DNA from: Acidocella sp. KAb 2-4
GTDB taxonomy: Bacteria > Pseudomonadota > Alphaproteobacteria > Acetobacterales > Acetobacteraceae
Assembly (NCBI RefSeq): GCF_020567705.1
Contig: NZ_JAJDJU010000010.1
Coordinates: forward strand, 1-64,000
Direction of reading: 5' to 3'
Length of the DNA: 64,000 nt
The position numbers were made by a program, and so were the translations under genes. This document shows positions 51,153 through 59,880 of the stretch, piece after piece (position 1 is the stretch's first letter; every line of letters begins with the position of its first letter). The notes beneath the pieces were generated by a model. That model had not been told where the DNA came from and searched no databases. It saw nothing but the letters and a program-made list of their open reading frames with translations.

Positions 51153-52928
51153 TTAAGGCTCGGCGCTGGCCAGAATTGCCCGCACCGCTTCGGCCGAGGG
51201 CGCGGCCAGCGCGTCACCGGCCAGCCTTTCGCAGAGGCTGAGGCTGGTGGCGCGGATCGCCCGCTTCACCCGTGGTACCGCGTTGCCGTGCATGGAAAGC
51301 TGGCGGATGCCCAGCCCCAGCAGCAGCGGGGCCACATGCGGGCGCGCGGCCAGCTCGCCGCAGAGCGAGACGGGAATGCCCGCCCCGGCGGCGAAGCTGG
51401 CGGTGAGGTGGATCAGCCGCAGCACCGCCGGTTCCAGCGGGTCGTAGAGTTTGACATCGGCGGGCAGGCTGCGATCAGCCGCCAGGGTGTACATGGTCAG
51501 GTCGTTGGTGCCGATCGAGAAAAAATCCGCATGCTGCGCCAGCACGGGCGAGGCCAGCGCCGCGGCGGGGGTTTCCACCATGATGCCGAGCGGCGGCAGG
51601 CTCTCCGGCAGGGCGATGGTCTTGCGCCGCTTCAGCCGCCGCCAGACGCGCTGCAAAATCTCGCGCGTCGCCTGCACCTCGGCGGCGACGCTGACCATCG
51701 GCAGCAGAATCCGCACCGGCCCGTGCGCGCCCGCGCGCAGAATGGCGGCGAGCTGCGTCTCCAGCAGCGCCGGGTGACGCAGCAACAGGCGGATGCCGCG
51801 CAGCCCCAGTGCCGGATTGGCCTCCGGCGTTTCCGGCAAATAGCGCGAGAGCGCCTCAACCTCTTTGTCTGAGCCCCAATCGAGCACCCGGATCGTCACC
51901 GGGTCGCCGTCCATCGCTTCCACGATATCTTGGTAGATGCGGGTCTGGGTGTCTTCGTCCGGTGCGGTATCGCGGTTCATGAACATGAACTCGGAACGCA
52001 GCAGGCCGATGCCATGCGCTCCCGATTCCGCGATCATGGCCAGTTCGAAGGGCAGTTCCAGGTTGGCCTGCAACTCCACCGCCGTGCCGTCCTTGGTCAT
52101 CGCGGGCAGGCGTTGCAGCTTGGCCAGGGCGCGGCGCGCGCGCGTCTGCGCCGAGAGTTTCCGTCGCGCCGCTTCCAGGCTGGCCTTGCTGGGGCTGAGC
52201 ACGATCTCGCCGGTATCGCCGTCGATGATCGTCATGGTGCCGGGCGCCACCGCGTCCAGCACGCCCTCCGCCCCGAGCACGGCGGGCAGGCCGAGCGCGC
52301 GCAGCATCACCGCCGTATGGCCCTCGACCCCGCCTTCCTCGGTAACGATGCCCGCAAAGCGCGCGGGCTGGATCAGCGCGGCATCCGAGGGGCGCAGATC
52401 GGAGGCGGCGAGAATGCTGCCCTGCGCCAGCCCGGCAAAGCTGCGGAAGGGCTGGCGCGTGAGGTTGCGCAGCAGGCGGCGGCCCAGTTCGCGCACCTCA
52501 TCGGCCCGGCGCAGGCGCCCGGCGCGCTCCTGCCCGGTTTGCGCCATGATGGCTTCGGCCTGGGCCTCGGTTTCGGCCTGCACGGCGGCTTCGGCGCAAA
52601 GCAGCGCCTCCTGCACCCGCGCCTTGATGCCGCGCAGCAGCCGCGAGGGGCCGAGCATGTGCAGGTACACATCCATCAGCGGCGCGATCTCGGCCTGCGA
52701 ATCCTCGGGCAGCGCGGCGAGCCGGTTCTTCAGCTTTTGCAGCTGGTGGCGCGAGCGGGCCACGGCGTCATCGAGCCGTGCCAGCTCGGGCGCGATTTCG
52801 GCCGGGTCCAGCTTCTTGGTGGCGACGACGAGTTCGGGTTCGGCGGCCTCGTGCAGCGGGCCGATGCCGATGCCGGGCGAGACGGGATGGCCGGTGAAAC
52901 GCTGTTCCTGGCGCCTAGTCTGTTTCAT
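51153..52928 (-). CDS. ptsI: PTS enzyme I (phosphoenolpyruvate-protein phosphotransferase)
   Basis: A 591-residue enzyme that autophosphorylates from phosphoenolpyruvate and phosphorylates HPr. The phosphoacceptor His is in GGVEGHTAVMLRALGLPAVLG (near residue 200). The PEP-binding barrel shows GIGLLRSEFMFMNRD, RVLDWGSDKEV, and SIGTNDLTMYTLAADR with the C-terminal SLCGELAARPHVAPLLLGLG. It starts at ATG 52928 and overlaps ptsH by 14 nt. No sugar permease components are in the window, so the phosphorelay is probably regulatory. Confidence 0.95.
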   Translation of the reverse strand: MKQTRRQEQRFTGHPVSPGIGIGPLHEAAEPELVVATKKLDPAEIAPELARLDDAVARSRHQLQKLKNRLAALPEDSQAEIAPLMDVYLHMLGPSRLLRGIKARVQEALLCAEAAVQAETEAQAEAIMAQTGQERAGRLRRADEVRELGRRLLRNLTRQPFRSFAGLAQGSILAASDLRPSDAALIQPARFAGIVTEEGGVEGHTAVMLRALGLPAVLGAEGVLDAVAPGTMTIIDGDTGEIVLSPSKASLEAARRKLSAQTRARRALAKLQRLPAMTKDGTAVELQANLELPFELAMIAESGAHGIGLLRSEFMFMNRDTAPDEDTQTRIYQDIVEAMDGDPVTIRVLDWGSDKEVEALSRYLPETPEANPALGLRGIRLLLRHPALLETQLAAILRAGAHGPVRILLPMVSVAAEVQATREILQRVWRRLKRRKTIALPESLPPLGIMVETPAAALASPVLAQHADFFSIGTNDLTMYTLAADRSLPADVKLYDPLEPAVLRLIHLTASFAAGAGIPVSLCGELAARPHVAPLLLGLGIRQLSMHGNAVPRVKRAIRATSLSLCERLAGDALAAPSAEAVRAILASAEP

Positions 52929-53196
52929 GGAAGCCGGCCTCGATGAGCGCGGCAATGGCATCGAGCGCTTCCTTCGCGTCGAACCCCTCGGCGGAGAGGC
53001 GCACCGTGCTGCCGATACCAGCCCCTAGCATCATCAACCCCATGATCGAGCGCGCGGAGACGGATTGCCCGTCCTTGGCCACCTCCACATTGGCGGAAAA
53101 TTGTTCGGCCAGATTCACCAGCTTGGCGGCGGCGCGCGCATGCAGGCCGCGCTTGTTCACGATGCCGACCTCAGTCGAGATCACGGTGCCTTCCAT
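52915..53196 (-). CDS. ptsH: PTS phosphocarrier protein HPr
   Basis: A 93-residue HPr. His19 in RGLHARAAAKLV is the site phosphorylated by enzyme I, and Ser50 in ARSIMGLMML is the regulatory site expected to be phosphorylated by HprK. Both sites intact implies a working dual-control HPr. It lies between the EIIA gene (4 bp gap) and ptsI (14-nt overlap). The ATG at 53196 is chosen because it gives the normal HPr N-terminus. Confidence 0.95.
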   Translation of the reverse strand: MEGTVISTEVGIVNKRGLHARAAAKLVNLAEQFSANVEVAKDGQSVSARSIMGLMMLGAGIGSTVRLSAEGFDAKEALDAIAALIEAGFHETD

Positions 53197-53200
53197 CGGC

Positions 53201-53617
53201 CTACTCCGCGGCGCGGCAGGCGGGCGATTGCAGCTCGTGCCCGTTGCAGATGTATTTTCGGCCCGCGGCCTCGGCATGGGCCACGGCTTCGGTCAGGGTC
53301 TCCTGGCCGCGGATCTTCGCCAGCTTCACCAGCATCGGCAGGTTGACGCCGCCGATGATCTCCACCCCCGGCTGGCTGGCCATCGACATCGCCAGATTGC
53401 TCGGCGTGCCGCCGAACATGTCGGTGAGCAGGATCACGCCGTCCCCGGCATTCACTTCAGCCACCCGCCGGGCGATTTCCGCCCGTTGCCCCTCGAATTC
53501 GGCATCCGACTCGATGCAGACGGTGGCGAGGTTTTTCTGTTTGCCGACGACATGCTCCATGGCATCGCGCAGCGCATTGGCGAGGCTGCCATGGGTGACA
53601 AGAACCATACCGATCAT
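53201..53617 (-). CDS. PTS EIIA component, mannose family
   Basis: A 138-residue mannose-type EIIA domain. The phosphoacceptor His is His9 in GMVLVTHGSLANALRDAM, and the typical GVILLTDMFGGTPSNLAM follows. In alphaproteobacteria such a stand-alone EIIA is the end point of a regulatory PTS, with no cognate IIB/IIC. Start at 53617; the frame is open further upstream inside rapZ. It lies between rapZ and ptsH with gaps of 10 and 4 bp, which indicates one operon. Confidence 0.92.
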   Translation of the reverse strand: MIGMVLVTHGSLANALRDAMEHVVGKQKNLATVCIESDAEFEGQRAEIARRVAEVNAGDGVILLTDMFGGTPSNLAMSMASQPGVEIIGGVNLPMLVKLAKIRGQETLTEAVAHAEAAGRKYICNGHELQSPACRAAE

Positions 53618-53627
53618 ATGAAGAGGC

Positions 53628-54527
53628 TCATTCTTTCGCGGATGTTTCCGGGTTCGCGCGCGCAGCGGCGAACCGGGCGGCCTCGCGATGCGTGACGCCA
53701 ACGCGCCAGCCGAGATTGGCCAAGTGAGTGCTAAGTTTTTCGATCATGTACACAGATCTATGTTGTCCGCCGGTGCATCCGATACATATCGTTGCATATT
53801 TTTTTCCCTCTTGCACGAATCTCGGCAGCAAAAATTCAACGATTTCCGTGAGTTTTTGGAAGTATATTGCAAAATCAGGGTCTTGCTCAATGAATCTGCC
53901 GACCTCCGGGTCGCGCCCCGAGAGCGGGCGCAGGGCTGGGTCGTAATGCGGGTTGCGCAGGAATCGGGCGTCGAACACCAGATCGGCTTCGGGCGGCAGC
54001 CCGGATGGATAGGCGAAGGACATCAGCGAGATCACCATGCCCGGCGCGGCGGCGCCGAAATGCTGCTCGATGAGCGCGCGCAGCCGCGGCAGGGCGAGGT
54101 GCGAGGTGTCCACCAGCAGGTCGGCGGCGCGGGCCAGCGGGGCGGTGAGCTGGCGTTCCAGCGCGATGCCCTCGGCGATCGCCTCCGATTGCGCCAGGGG
54201 GTGGCGGCGGCGGGTCTCGGAGTAGCGGCGCAGCAGCGCGTCCTCGGCGGCGGTGGCGAACACCAAAGAGGGGGCGAGGCGGCTCTGCTGGCGCAGTTCG
54301 CTTAGCGCCTCCAGCACGGCCTGGGCGGCAAAGCCGCGCGAGCGGGCATCGACACCGATGGCGAGGTTTTTATCGGCCCGGGTGGCCAGCGTCACCAGCG
54401 TGTCGAGCGGCGGGTTGTCCACGGTCTCGAAGCCGAGATCTTCCAGCGCGCGTAGGATCGAGAGCTTGCCAGCCCCCGACAGCCCGGTCACGAGCACGAT
54501 CTGCAGCTTGGCCGGCGGCGTATTCAT
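53628..54527 (-). CDS. rapZ: RapZ-family nucleotide-binding protein
   Basis: A 299-residue RapZ/YvcJ family protein. In enterobacteria RapZ guides RNase E to a small RNA controlling glucosamine-6-phosphate synthase and binds that sugar; the role in alphaproteobacteria is less clear. Recognisable are MSFAYPSGLPPEADLVFDARFLRNP and IGCTGGQHRSVYMIEKL with the C-terminal RNA- or ligand-binding part. The P-loop is GLSGAGKLS: the usual Ser/Thr after Lys is Leu, which may weaken nucleotide binding. It overlaps hprK by ATGA and is part of the regulatory PTS operon. Confidence 0.93.
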   Translation of the reverse strand: MNTPPAKLQIVLVTGLSGAGKLSILRALEDLGFETVDNPPLDTLVTLATRADKNLAIGVDARSRGFAAQAVLEALSELRQQSRLAPSLVFATAAEDALLRRYSETRRRHPLAQSEAIAEGIALERQLTAPLARAADLLVDTSHLALPRLRALIEQHFGAAAPGMVISLMSFAYPSGLPPEADLVFDARFLRNPHYDPALRPLSGRDPEVGRFIEQDPDFAIYFQKLTEIVEFLLPRFVQEGKKYATICIGCTGGQHRSVYMIEKLSTHLANLGWRVGVTHREAARFAAARANPETSAKE

Positions 54528-54958
54528 GCGCTGAAGGCGCCCACCAATTGCGGCACGCGCCCGCAGGCGGCGTCCAGAGCCAGGGCGGCGCGTTCTGGGG
54601 CCGAGGCGAGGGCAGGATCGAGCGTGATCTCGGGCAGGTCCAGCGCCGCATGGCGGCGGGGCAGGGGCAGTCGCTCGGGCTGCACACCGAGCGCGATGAC
54701 CAGGCGCAGCCGCGCTTGCGGCAGATAAGGGAGGCGGAAAATACCGAGGCCGCGCACTTCCAGCAGCCCGGCCAGAGGCGCGGGTGCGCGGGCGATGCCG
54801 GCTTCCATCAGCACCTGGTCATCGGCCACCAGCATGAAGCCGCGGTGGATCAGACGCAGCAACAGATCGGATTTGCCCGCACCGGCGGGGCCGAGCAGCA
54901 ATAAGGCGTCGTCACCGTCCGGGCTTTGGCGGGCGGCACAGGAGGCGTGCAGGCGCAT
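54524..54958 (-). CDS. hprK: HPr kinase/phosphorylase, short form
   Basis: A 144-residue HprK that consists only of the catalytic domain, as is usual in alphaproteobacteria. The P-loop GPAGAGKSDLLLRL, the VADDQV motif and GLLEVRGLGIFRLP, which is the HprK signature, are present. It phosphorylates or dephosphorylates the regulatory Ser of HPr in response to ATP, phosphate or metabolites. It is the first gene of the block hprK-rapZ-EIIA-ptsH-ptsI. Confidence 0.9.
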   Translation of the reverse strand: MRLHASCAARQSPDGDDALLLLGPAGAGKSDLLLRLIHRGFMLVADDQVLMEAGIARAPAPLAGLLEVRGLGIFRLPYLPQARLRLVIALGVQPERLPLPRRHAALDLPEITLDPALASAPERAALALDAACGRVPQLVGAFSA

Positions 54959-54992
54959 GATGCGCGGAATGTGGCAAATTTTGGGCGGTACG

Positions 54993-55018
54993 AAAAGGGG
55001 AGCGGTCCGCCCCCCCCT
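54993..55018 (-). terminator. Probable terminator after minE
   Basis: On the minus strand the 75-bp gap holds GGGGGGGGCGG (55018-55008), ACC and GCTCCCC, followed by TTTT (54996-54993). The hairpin is short, with G-rich and C-rich arms, but the U tract and position just after minE fit an intrinsic terminator. Confidence 0.5.
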
Positions 55019-55033
55019 CTTTATTCCAGCGCT

Positions 55034-55294
55034 TCAGCTCGCCTTCACCATGCTCTGCGGCATCTCGATGTCGATCTCCAGGGTGGAGACCTGGGCGCTG
55101 CGGTCGAGCTTCACATTCACCTTGTCGCGGTCGATGGCGATGTGTTTGGCGATGACCGCGAGGATCTCCTCTTGCAGCACGGCGGCGAGATCGGTGCGGC
55201 CGGTGAGGGCCCGCTCATGCGCCAGCAAAACCTGCAGGCGCTCGCGCGCCACCGGGGCGGAGCGCTTGCGGGTGAAGAAATCGAAGATGCTCAT
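55034..55294 (-). CDS. minE: Cell division topological specificity factor MinE
   Basis: An 86-residue MinE. The N-terminal amphipathic anchor [11 protein letters not shown] and the MinD-contact region [16 protein letters not shown] are followed by the topological-specificity domain [40 protein letters not shown]. It stimulates MinD ATPase to give pole-to-pole oscillation that places the division site at midcell. The ATG overlaps the minD stop by 4 nt. Confidence 0.95.
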   Translation of the reverse strand: MSIFDFFTRKRSAPVARERLQVLLAHERALTGRTDLAAVLQEEILAVIAKHIAIDRDKVNVKLDRSAQVSTLEIDIEMPQSMVKAS

Positions 55295-56112
55295 GCCACC
55301 GCCTTCCGGCCGAACAGGCGGCCGAACAGGCTCGGCTTCTCCAGCGCCGGGGCGGTGATCTCCACCGTCTCGCCGAGCAGGCGGCGGGCGGCGTCGGCAT
55401 AGGCGCGGGCGGCGGTGGAGGCGGGGTTATGCAGGGTCACCGGGCAGCCGAGATTGGAGGCGTTCAGCACGTCCGGGCTCTCGGGCACGATGCCGAGCAG
55501 CGGAATCGCCAGAATTTCCAGCACGTCATCCACCCCCAGCATCTCGCCCTTGGCGGCGCGGGCCGGGTTGAAGCGGGTCAGCATCAGGTGCTTCTCGAAG
55601 GTCTCGCCCTTCTCAGCGCGCACGGTCTTGGAGTCGAGCATGCCGATGATGCGGTCGGAATCGCGCACCGAGGAGACTTCCGGATTGGTCACCACCACGG
55701 CGAGATCGGCATGGCGCATCGCCAGCATCGCGCCCTTCTCGATGCCGGCCGGGCTGTCGCAGATCACCCAGTCGAATTTCTCGCGCAGTTCCTCGATCAC
55801 GGTTTTCACGCCCTCCTCGGTCAGCGCGTCCTTGTCGCGGGTCTGCGAGGCGGCGAGCAGCGAGAGCGTGTCGAGCCGCTTATCCTTGATCAGCGCCTGG
55901 GCCAGCTTGGCGTCGCCCTGCACCACGTTGACCAAGTCGAACACCACGCGGCGCTCGGCGCCAAGCACGAGGTCGAGATTGCGCAGGCCGACGTCGAAAT
56001 CCACGACCACGACGCTCTTGCCAGCCTGGGCCAGCGCGGCGCCAAGCGAGGCGCTGGTCGTGGTCTTGCCCACGCCGCCCTTGCCCGAGGTTACCACCAT
56101 GACTTTGGACAT
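55291..56112 (-). CDS. minD: Septum site-determining ATPase MinD
   Basis: A 273-residue ATPase of the ParA/MinD class. The deviant Walker A motif [14 protein letters not shown] is near residues 10-22, and the [24 protein letters not shown] segment is a MinD hallmark, as is [19 protein letters not shown]. The C-terminal amphipathic membrane-targeting helix (LFGRLFGRK) is present. Together with MinC and MinE it restricts FtsZ ring formation to midcell. It lies 35 bp after minC. Confidence 0.97.
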   Translation of the reverse strand: MSKVMVVTSGKGGVGKTTTSASLGAALAQAGKSVVVVDFDVGLRNLDLVLGAERRVVFDLVNVVQGDAKLAQALIKDKRLDTLSLLAASQTRDKDALTEEGVKTVIEELREKFDWVICDSPAGIEKGAMLAMRHADLAVVVTNPEVSSVRDSDRIIGMLDSKTVRAEKGETFEKHLMLTRFNPARAAKGEMLGVDDVLEILAIPLLGIVPESPDVLNASNLGCPVTLHNPASTAARAYADAARRLLGETVEITAPALEKPSLFGRLFGRKAVA

Positions 56113-56147
56113 GCGATTTACAGCTCCTTGTTTGTTGTCCGGCGCAC

Positions 56148-56870
56148 TCAGGCCAGGGGGGCGATGTTAAGCACACCGTCTTCGAGTCGCACCTGCGCGG
56201 GGCGATTGGTGAAGGCGGCGCTCCAGCTTTCCGGCGTGTCGTAAACGCCGTCAATGGCGACCAGCTCGGCGCCGAATTTGTGGCAGAAGATGCGGGCATT
56301 GGCCCCGGCGCGCAGCCCGGCGATGGCGCGGCCGCGCAAGGCGCCGTAAATATGGATGGAGCCGCCCGCGATCACCTCGGCCCCCGAGGAGACCGGGCCG
56401 ATGATGGTGACATCGCCCTCCTCGAAGATGATGGACTGGCCCGAGCGCACCGGGCGGTCGATCAGCAGCGAGGTGACGGCCGGCACCGCCGGGGCAGGCA
56501 GCTTGTCGTCGGGGATCTCCAGCAGCTTGCCGCCATCCTCGCGGTCTTGCGGTTTCTGGCGCAGATCGGGCAGCCCGGCCCAGCGTGTGCCGGCGAGTTC
56601 GGCTGGCTCCAGCCCCTCGACGGCGATGATATACAGCCCGCGCTCTTCCAGCGCCGCGATCAGCTCCTCAAGCCCCGCCCCAGCCTCGCGCGCGGAGGCC
56701 AGGTTCACCACCACCGGCTTGTTGGTGAAATAGCTCGCCGCCCGGCGCAGTTGTTCGTCCAGCGCCGCGAACCAGCCGTCCAGCGGCGGCTCGGGCGCCA
56801 GGATCAGCGCCATGAAGCTGCGCCCGCGGATGCGCAGCGCCGGCAGGGCGGGGGCGGCGGTCACCGGCAC
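56148..56870 (-). CDS. minC: Septum formation inhibitor MinC
   Basis: A 240-residue FtsZ inhibitor. The N-terminal domain (about residues 10-110) shows the FTNKPVVVNLAS core; the C-terminal beta-helix contains RPVRSGQSIIFEEGDVTIIGPVSSGAEVIAGGSIHIYGALRGRAIAG, which binds MinD. The start is GTG. It is the first gene of minCDE and faces the FNR-box region upstream of hcp across 233 bp. Its promoter is not clear to me. Confidence 0.93.
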   Translation of the reverse strand: MPVTAAPALPALRIRGRSFMALILAPEPPLDGWFAALDEQLRRAASYFTNKPVVVNLASAREAGAGLEELIAALEERGLYIIAVEGLEPAELAGTRWAGLPDLRQKPQDREDGGKLLEIPDDKLPAPAVPAVTSLLIDRPVRSGQSIIFEEGDVTIIGPVSSGAEVIAGGSIHIYGALRGRAIAGLRAGANARIFCHKFGAELVAIDGVYDTPESWSAAFTNRPAQVRLEDGVLNIAPLA

Positions 56871-56998
56871 GGCCTCGGCCCGTTCAAAAAGATCGGCTTG
56901 CGAGCAAGCGTTTTTTGAAAAAATGGGAGCATTTCAAGAGTCCGTTAAGCAGCCGGGTGGAGTCAGGTCAAGGGTTTTGGCAGGCCTCGGCATGAGCT

Positions 56999-57012
56999 TT
57001 GATCCATATCAA
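56999..57012 (+). promoter_or_regulatory. Consensus FNR/FixK box upstream of hcp
   Basis: TTGATCCATATCAA is an exact match to the FNR consensus TTGAT-N4-ATCAA. It is 92 bp before the hcp ATG, so a class II site would put transcription start near 57047 and a leader of about 57 nt. This fits oxygen-limited induction of the Hcp cluster. Confidence 0.75.
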
Positions 57013-57103
57013 GGACGGGCTGCGCAAAAAGGTTCACATGGCACTCACCTTATGCGGCGGACGGCTTCCCGTATCAGGGCCACCATTTTCAGGGATGAAC
57101 CAT

Positions 57104-58771
57104 ATGTTTTGCTTCCAGTGTGAACAGACTTCGCGCGTTGACGGCGTGGCTGGCTGCGCGAGCGCCAAGGGCGTGTGCGGCAAGGATGAAACCACCGCCG
57201 ACCTGCAGGACGTGCTGATCCACCTGCTCAAGGGCATCGGCCAGTACAGCACCCGCCTGCACCAGCTTGGCCAGCCTGACAATGCGGCCGACAGCTTCAT
57301 CATGTATGGCCTGTTCACCACGCTGACCAACGTCAATTTCAACCGCGCCGTGTTCATGGAGCTGATCCCCGAAGCCGCGCGCATCCGCGACCGCCTGCGC
57401 GCCGCCTATGAGGCCGCCGCCGCCAAGGCCGGGCAGACCGCCGCGCAGCTTTCCGGCCCGGCCCAGTTCCAGCCTGCCGATAATCTGGCCGGGCTGCTGG
57501 CCCAGGCACAGATCGCCTCGGTGCGCCACGGCGTCGAGATCGTGGGCGAGGACGTGATCGGCCTGCGCGCGTTGATCCTGTATGGGCTGAAGGGCGTGGC
57601 CGCCTATGCCCACCATGCCGAGGTGCTGGGCCAGGCGAATGAGGAGATCTATGCCGGCATCGCGCATGCGCTGGACTTCCTGGCCGGTGAGCCGGTGGAT
57701 GTCGCCGCCATGCTGGACGAGGCGATGGCGCTGGGCCGCCTGAACTACACGGTGATGCAGACGCTGGACGCCGCCAATACCGGCAATTTCGGCGCCCCGG
57801 CCCCGACCGAGGTGCTCACCACCCCAGTGGCGGGCAAGGCCATTCTGGTTTCCGGCCATGATCTGCGCGACCTGCACAACATCCTGGAAGCGACCAAGGA
57901 CAAGGGCATCAACGTCTACACCCATGGTGAGATGCTGCCCGCCCATGGTTATCCCAAGCTGCACGCCTATCCGCATCTGGCGGGCAATTACGGCGGCGCC
58001 TGGCAGAACCAGCAGAGCGAATTCGCGGCCTTCCCCGGCCCGATCGTGATGACCTCGAACTGCCTGATCGAGCCGCAGCCGAGCTACCGCAACCGCATCT
58101 TCACCGCCGGGCCGGTGGGCTGGCCGGGCATCCGTCACATCAAGAACGACGATTACAGCCAGGTGGTGCAGGCGGCGCAGGCCATGCCGGGCTTCACCGA
58201 GGCCGCGCCGGAGAAGAAGGTGCTGGTCGGCTTTGGGCACGAGACCCTGATGGGTGCGGCCGGGGCCGTGGTGGACGCGGTGAAGAGCGGCGCGATCAAG
58301 CATTTCTTCGTGATCGGCGGGTGCGACGGCGCCGCCCCGGGCCGCAACTACTACACCGACTTCGCCGACCACGCGCCGAAGGACGCCATGGTGCTCACCC
58401 TGGGCTGCGGCAAATACCGCTTCAACACCCATGATTTTGGCACCATTGGCGGGCTGCCCCGGCTGCTCGATGTCGGCCAGTGCAACGACACCTACTCCGC
58501 CCTGCAGATCGCCCTGGCCCTGGCCAAGACCTTCGAGTGCGGCGTCAACGATCTGCCGCTGTCACTGATCGTCTCCTGGTTCGAGCAGAAGGCCGCCGCC
58601 GTGCTGCTTACCCTGCTGGCGCTGGGCGTGCGCAATGTGCGCCTCGGGCCGAGCCTGCCGGCCTTCCTCACCCCGGCGCTGCTAGGGGTGCTGGTGGAGA
58701 AGTTCGGCGTGCAGCCGATCACCACGGCGGATGCGGACATCTCCGCCGCCCTCAACCGCCAGGCGGCCTAA
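57104..58771 (+). CDS. hcp: Hybrid-cluster protein (hydroxylamine reductase)
   Basis: A 555-residue protein with an N-terminal Cys motif C-x2-C-x11-C-x6-C (MFCFQCEQ to GVCGK), the spacing of the enterobacterial class. Downstream the hybrid Fe-S-O cluster ligands lie in [40 protein letters not shown] and [10 protein letters not shown]. Hcp reduces nitric oxide or hydroxylamine under anaerobic nitrosative stress. The frame opens earlier, but ATG 57104 gives the family N-terminus with AGGGATG before it. The next gene is its probable reductase. An intrinsic terminator lies between them. Confidence 0.96.
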   Translation: MFCFQCEQTSRVDGVAGCASAKGVCGKDETTADLQDVLIHLLKGIGQYSTRLHQLGQPDNAADSFIMYGLFTTLTNVNFNRAVFMELIPEAARIRDRLRAAYEAAAAKAGQTAAQLSGPAQFQPADNLAGLLAQAQIASVRHGVEIVGEDVIGLRALILYGLKGVAAYAHHAEVLGQANEEIYAGIAHALDFLAGEPVDVAAMLDEAMALGRLNYTVMQTLDAANTGNFGAPAPTEVLTTPVAGKAILVSGHDLRDLHNILEATKDKGINVYTHGEMLPAHGYPKLHAYPHLAGNYGGAWQNQQSEFAAFPGPIVMTSNCLIEPQPSYRNRIFTAGPVGWPGIRHIKNDDYSQVVQAAQAMPGFTEAAPEKKVLVGFGHETLMGAAGAVVDAVKSGAIKHFFVIGGCDGAAPGRNYYTDFADHAPKDAMVLTLGCGKYRFNTHDFGTIGGLPRLLDVGQCNDTYSALQIALALAKTFECGVNDLPLSLIVSWFEQKAAAVLLTLLALGVRNVRLGPSLPAFLTPALLGVLVEKFGVQPITTADADISAALNRQAA

Positions 58772-58783
58772 CCGCCCGGCACC

Positions 58784-58815
58784 GCCCAGGGAGCCCCCGC
58801 TCCCTGGGCTTTTTT
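58784..58815 (+). terminator. Intrinsic terminator between hcp and hcr
   Basis: GCCCAGGGAGC (58784-58794), CCCC, GCTCCCTGGGC (58799-58809) and six T residues (58810-58815) form a textbook intrinsic terminator, 12 nt after the hcp stop and 21 nt before the hcr ATG. It probably makes hcr transcription depend on readthrough or on a separate promoter. Confidence 0.88.
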
Positions 58816-58836
58816 CTGACGCAAGAGGATCGCAGC

Positions 58837-59850
58837 ATGGTTGTGACTTTGGTGACCCGCGACGCGGCGCGGCTGGAATTCCCCTGTGCCAGCGGGCAGG
58901 ATGTGCTGGGCGCGGCCGAGGCGGCTGGGCTGTATCCGCCCGCCATGTGCCATGAGGGCAGTTGCGGCATGTGTCAGGCGCGGGTGGTGGAGGGCGCTTA
59001 TGAGATGGGCCCGCACACCGAGTCGGCCATGCCTGCCGGGCCGGGGGGCGTGCTGCTCTGCCGCTGCCTGCCGCAGGGCGATGTGACCATCGAGCTGCCC
59101 TGCACCGACGCCCAGGTCGGCCGCCACAAAATTCCGGTGCGCGAGGCCGAGATCGAGGCGATGGCCCAGGCCGGGGCCGGCGCCGTGGCGCTCACCCTGC
59201 GCCTGCGCCCCGATGCCGAGCTGGGGCTGGCGGTGGATTTCATCCCCGGCCAATACATGGAGCTGACGATCCTCGGCACCGAGACCCGCCGCGCCTATTC
59301 GCTGGCCAATCTGCCGAACTGGGAAGGGCGGCTCGATTTCATCATCCGGCTGCAGCCGGGCGGGGCGTTTTCTTCCTGGCTGGGCGAACGCGCGGCGGTG
59401 GGCGATGTGCTGAACGTGCGCGGCCCGCTCGGGCATTTCGTGCTGGACGAAAGCAGCCCGCGCCCGCGCTGCCTGGTGGGCGGCGGTTGCGGCATGGCCC
59501 CGCTGCTCTCCATGCTGCGCCACATGGCGGATTTCCAGGATTCGCAGCCCGTGCACCTGATCTATGGCGCCAACCGCGAGGATGAGCTGCTGCCAGCCGA
59601 GGAGCTGGACGCGCTGCGCGCTGCCCTGCCGCAGCTTGGCGTGACGCTGAGCGTCTGGCGTCCAGGCCCCGGCTGGACCGGGTTTTCCGGCACCTCCGCC
59701 GACGCGCTGGACGCCTATCTCGCCACCGCCGCCGAGACGCCGGATATTTATGTCTGCGGCCCGCCGCGCATGATGGAGGCGGTGATGAGCACCGCCCAGC
59801 GGCGCGGCGTGCCGGAGGCGCAGATCTTCGCCGAGCGCGTGCAGAGTTGA
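58837..59850 (+). CDS. hcr: NADH oxidoreductase with ferredoxin and FNR domains, Hcp reductase
   Basis: A 337-residue electron-transfer flavoprotein. An N-terminal plant-type [2Fe-2S] domain has Cys ligands in CHEGSCGMCQARV (Cys38, 43, 46) and the later LLCRC, followed by an FAD domain (RRAYSLANLPN) and an NAD domain (VGGGCGMAPLLSMLRHM, YVCGPPRMMEAV). The ferredoxin-first order resembles aromatic-oxygenase reductases, whereas enterobacterial Hcr has the ferredoxin at the C-terminus. The position after hcp supports a role as Hcp electron donor. The start follows AAGAGGA; the long upstream frame is antisense-like shadow. Confidence 0.88.
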   Translation: MVVTLVTRDAARLEFPCASGQDVLGAAEAAGLYPPAMCHEGSCGMCQARVVEGAYEMGPHTESAMPAGPGGVLLCRCLPQGDVTIELPCTDAQVGRHKIPVREAEIEAMAQAGAGAVALTLRLRPDAELGLAVDFIPGQYMELTILGTETRRAYSLANLPNWEGRLDFIIRLQPGGAFSSWLGERAAVGDVLNVRGPLGHFVLDESSPRPRCLVGGGCGMAPLLSMLRHMADFQDSQPVHLIYGANREDELLPAEELDALRAALPQLGVTLSVWRPGPGWTGFSGTSADALDAYLATAAETPDIYVCGPPRMMEAVMSTAQRRGVPEAQIFAERVQS

Positions 59851-59880
59851 GGCGCCGCCCCGGCGGCGCTAGGGTACGCC

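Noticed and set aside
56900-56960. NsrR operator in the hcp promoter
   Set aside because: AT-rich fragments such as AGCATTTC resemble a half site, but no convincing palindrome could be assembled by eye.
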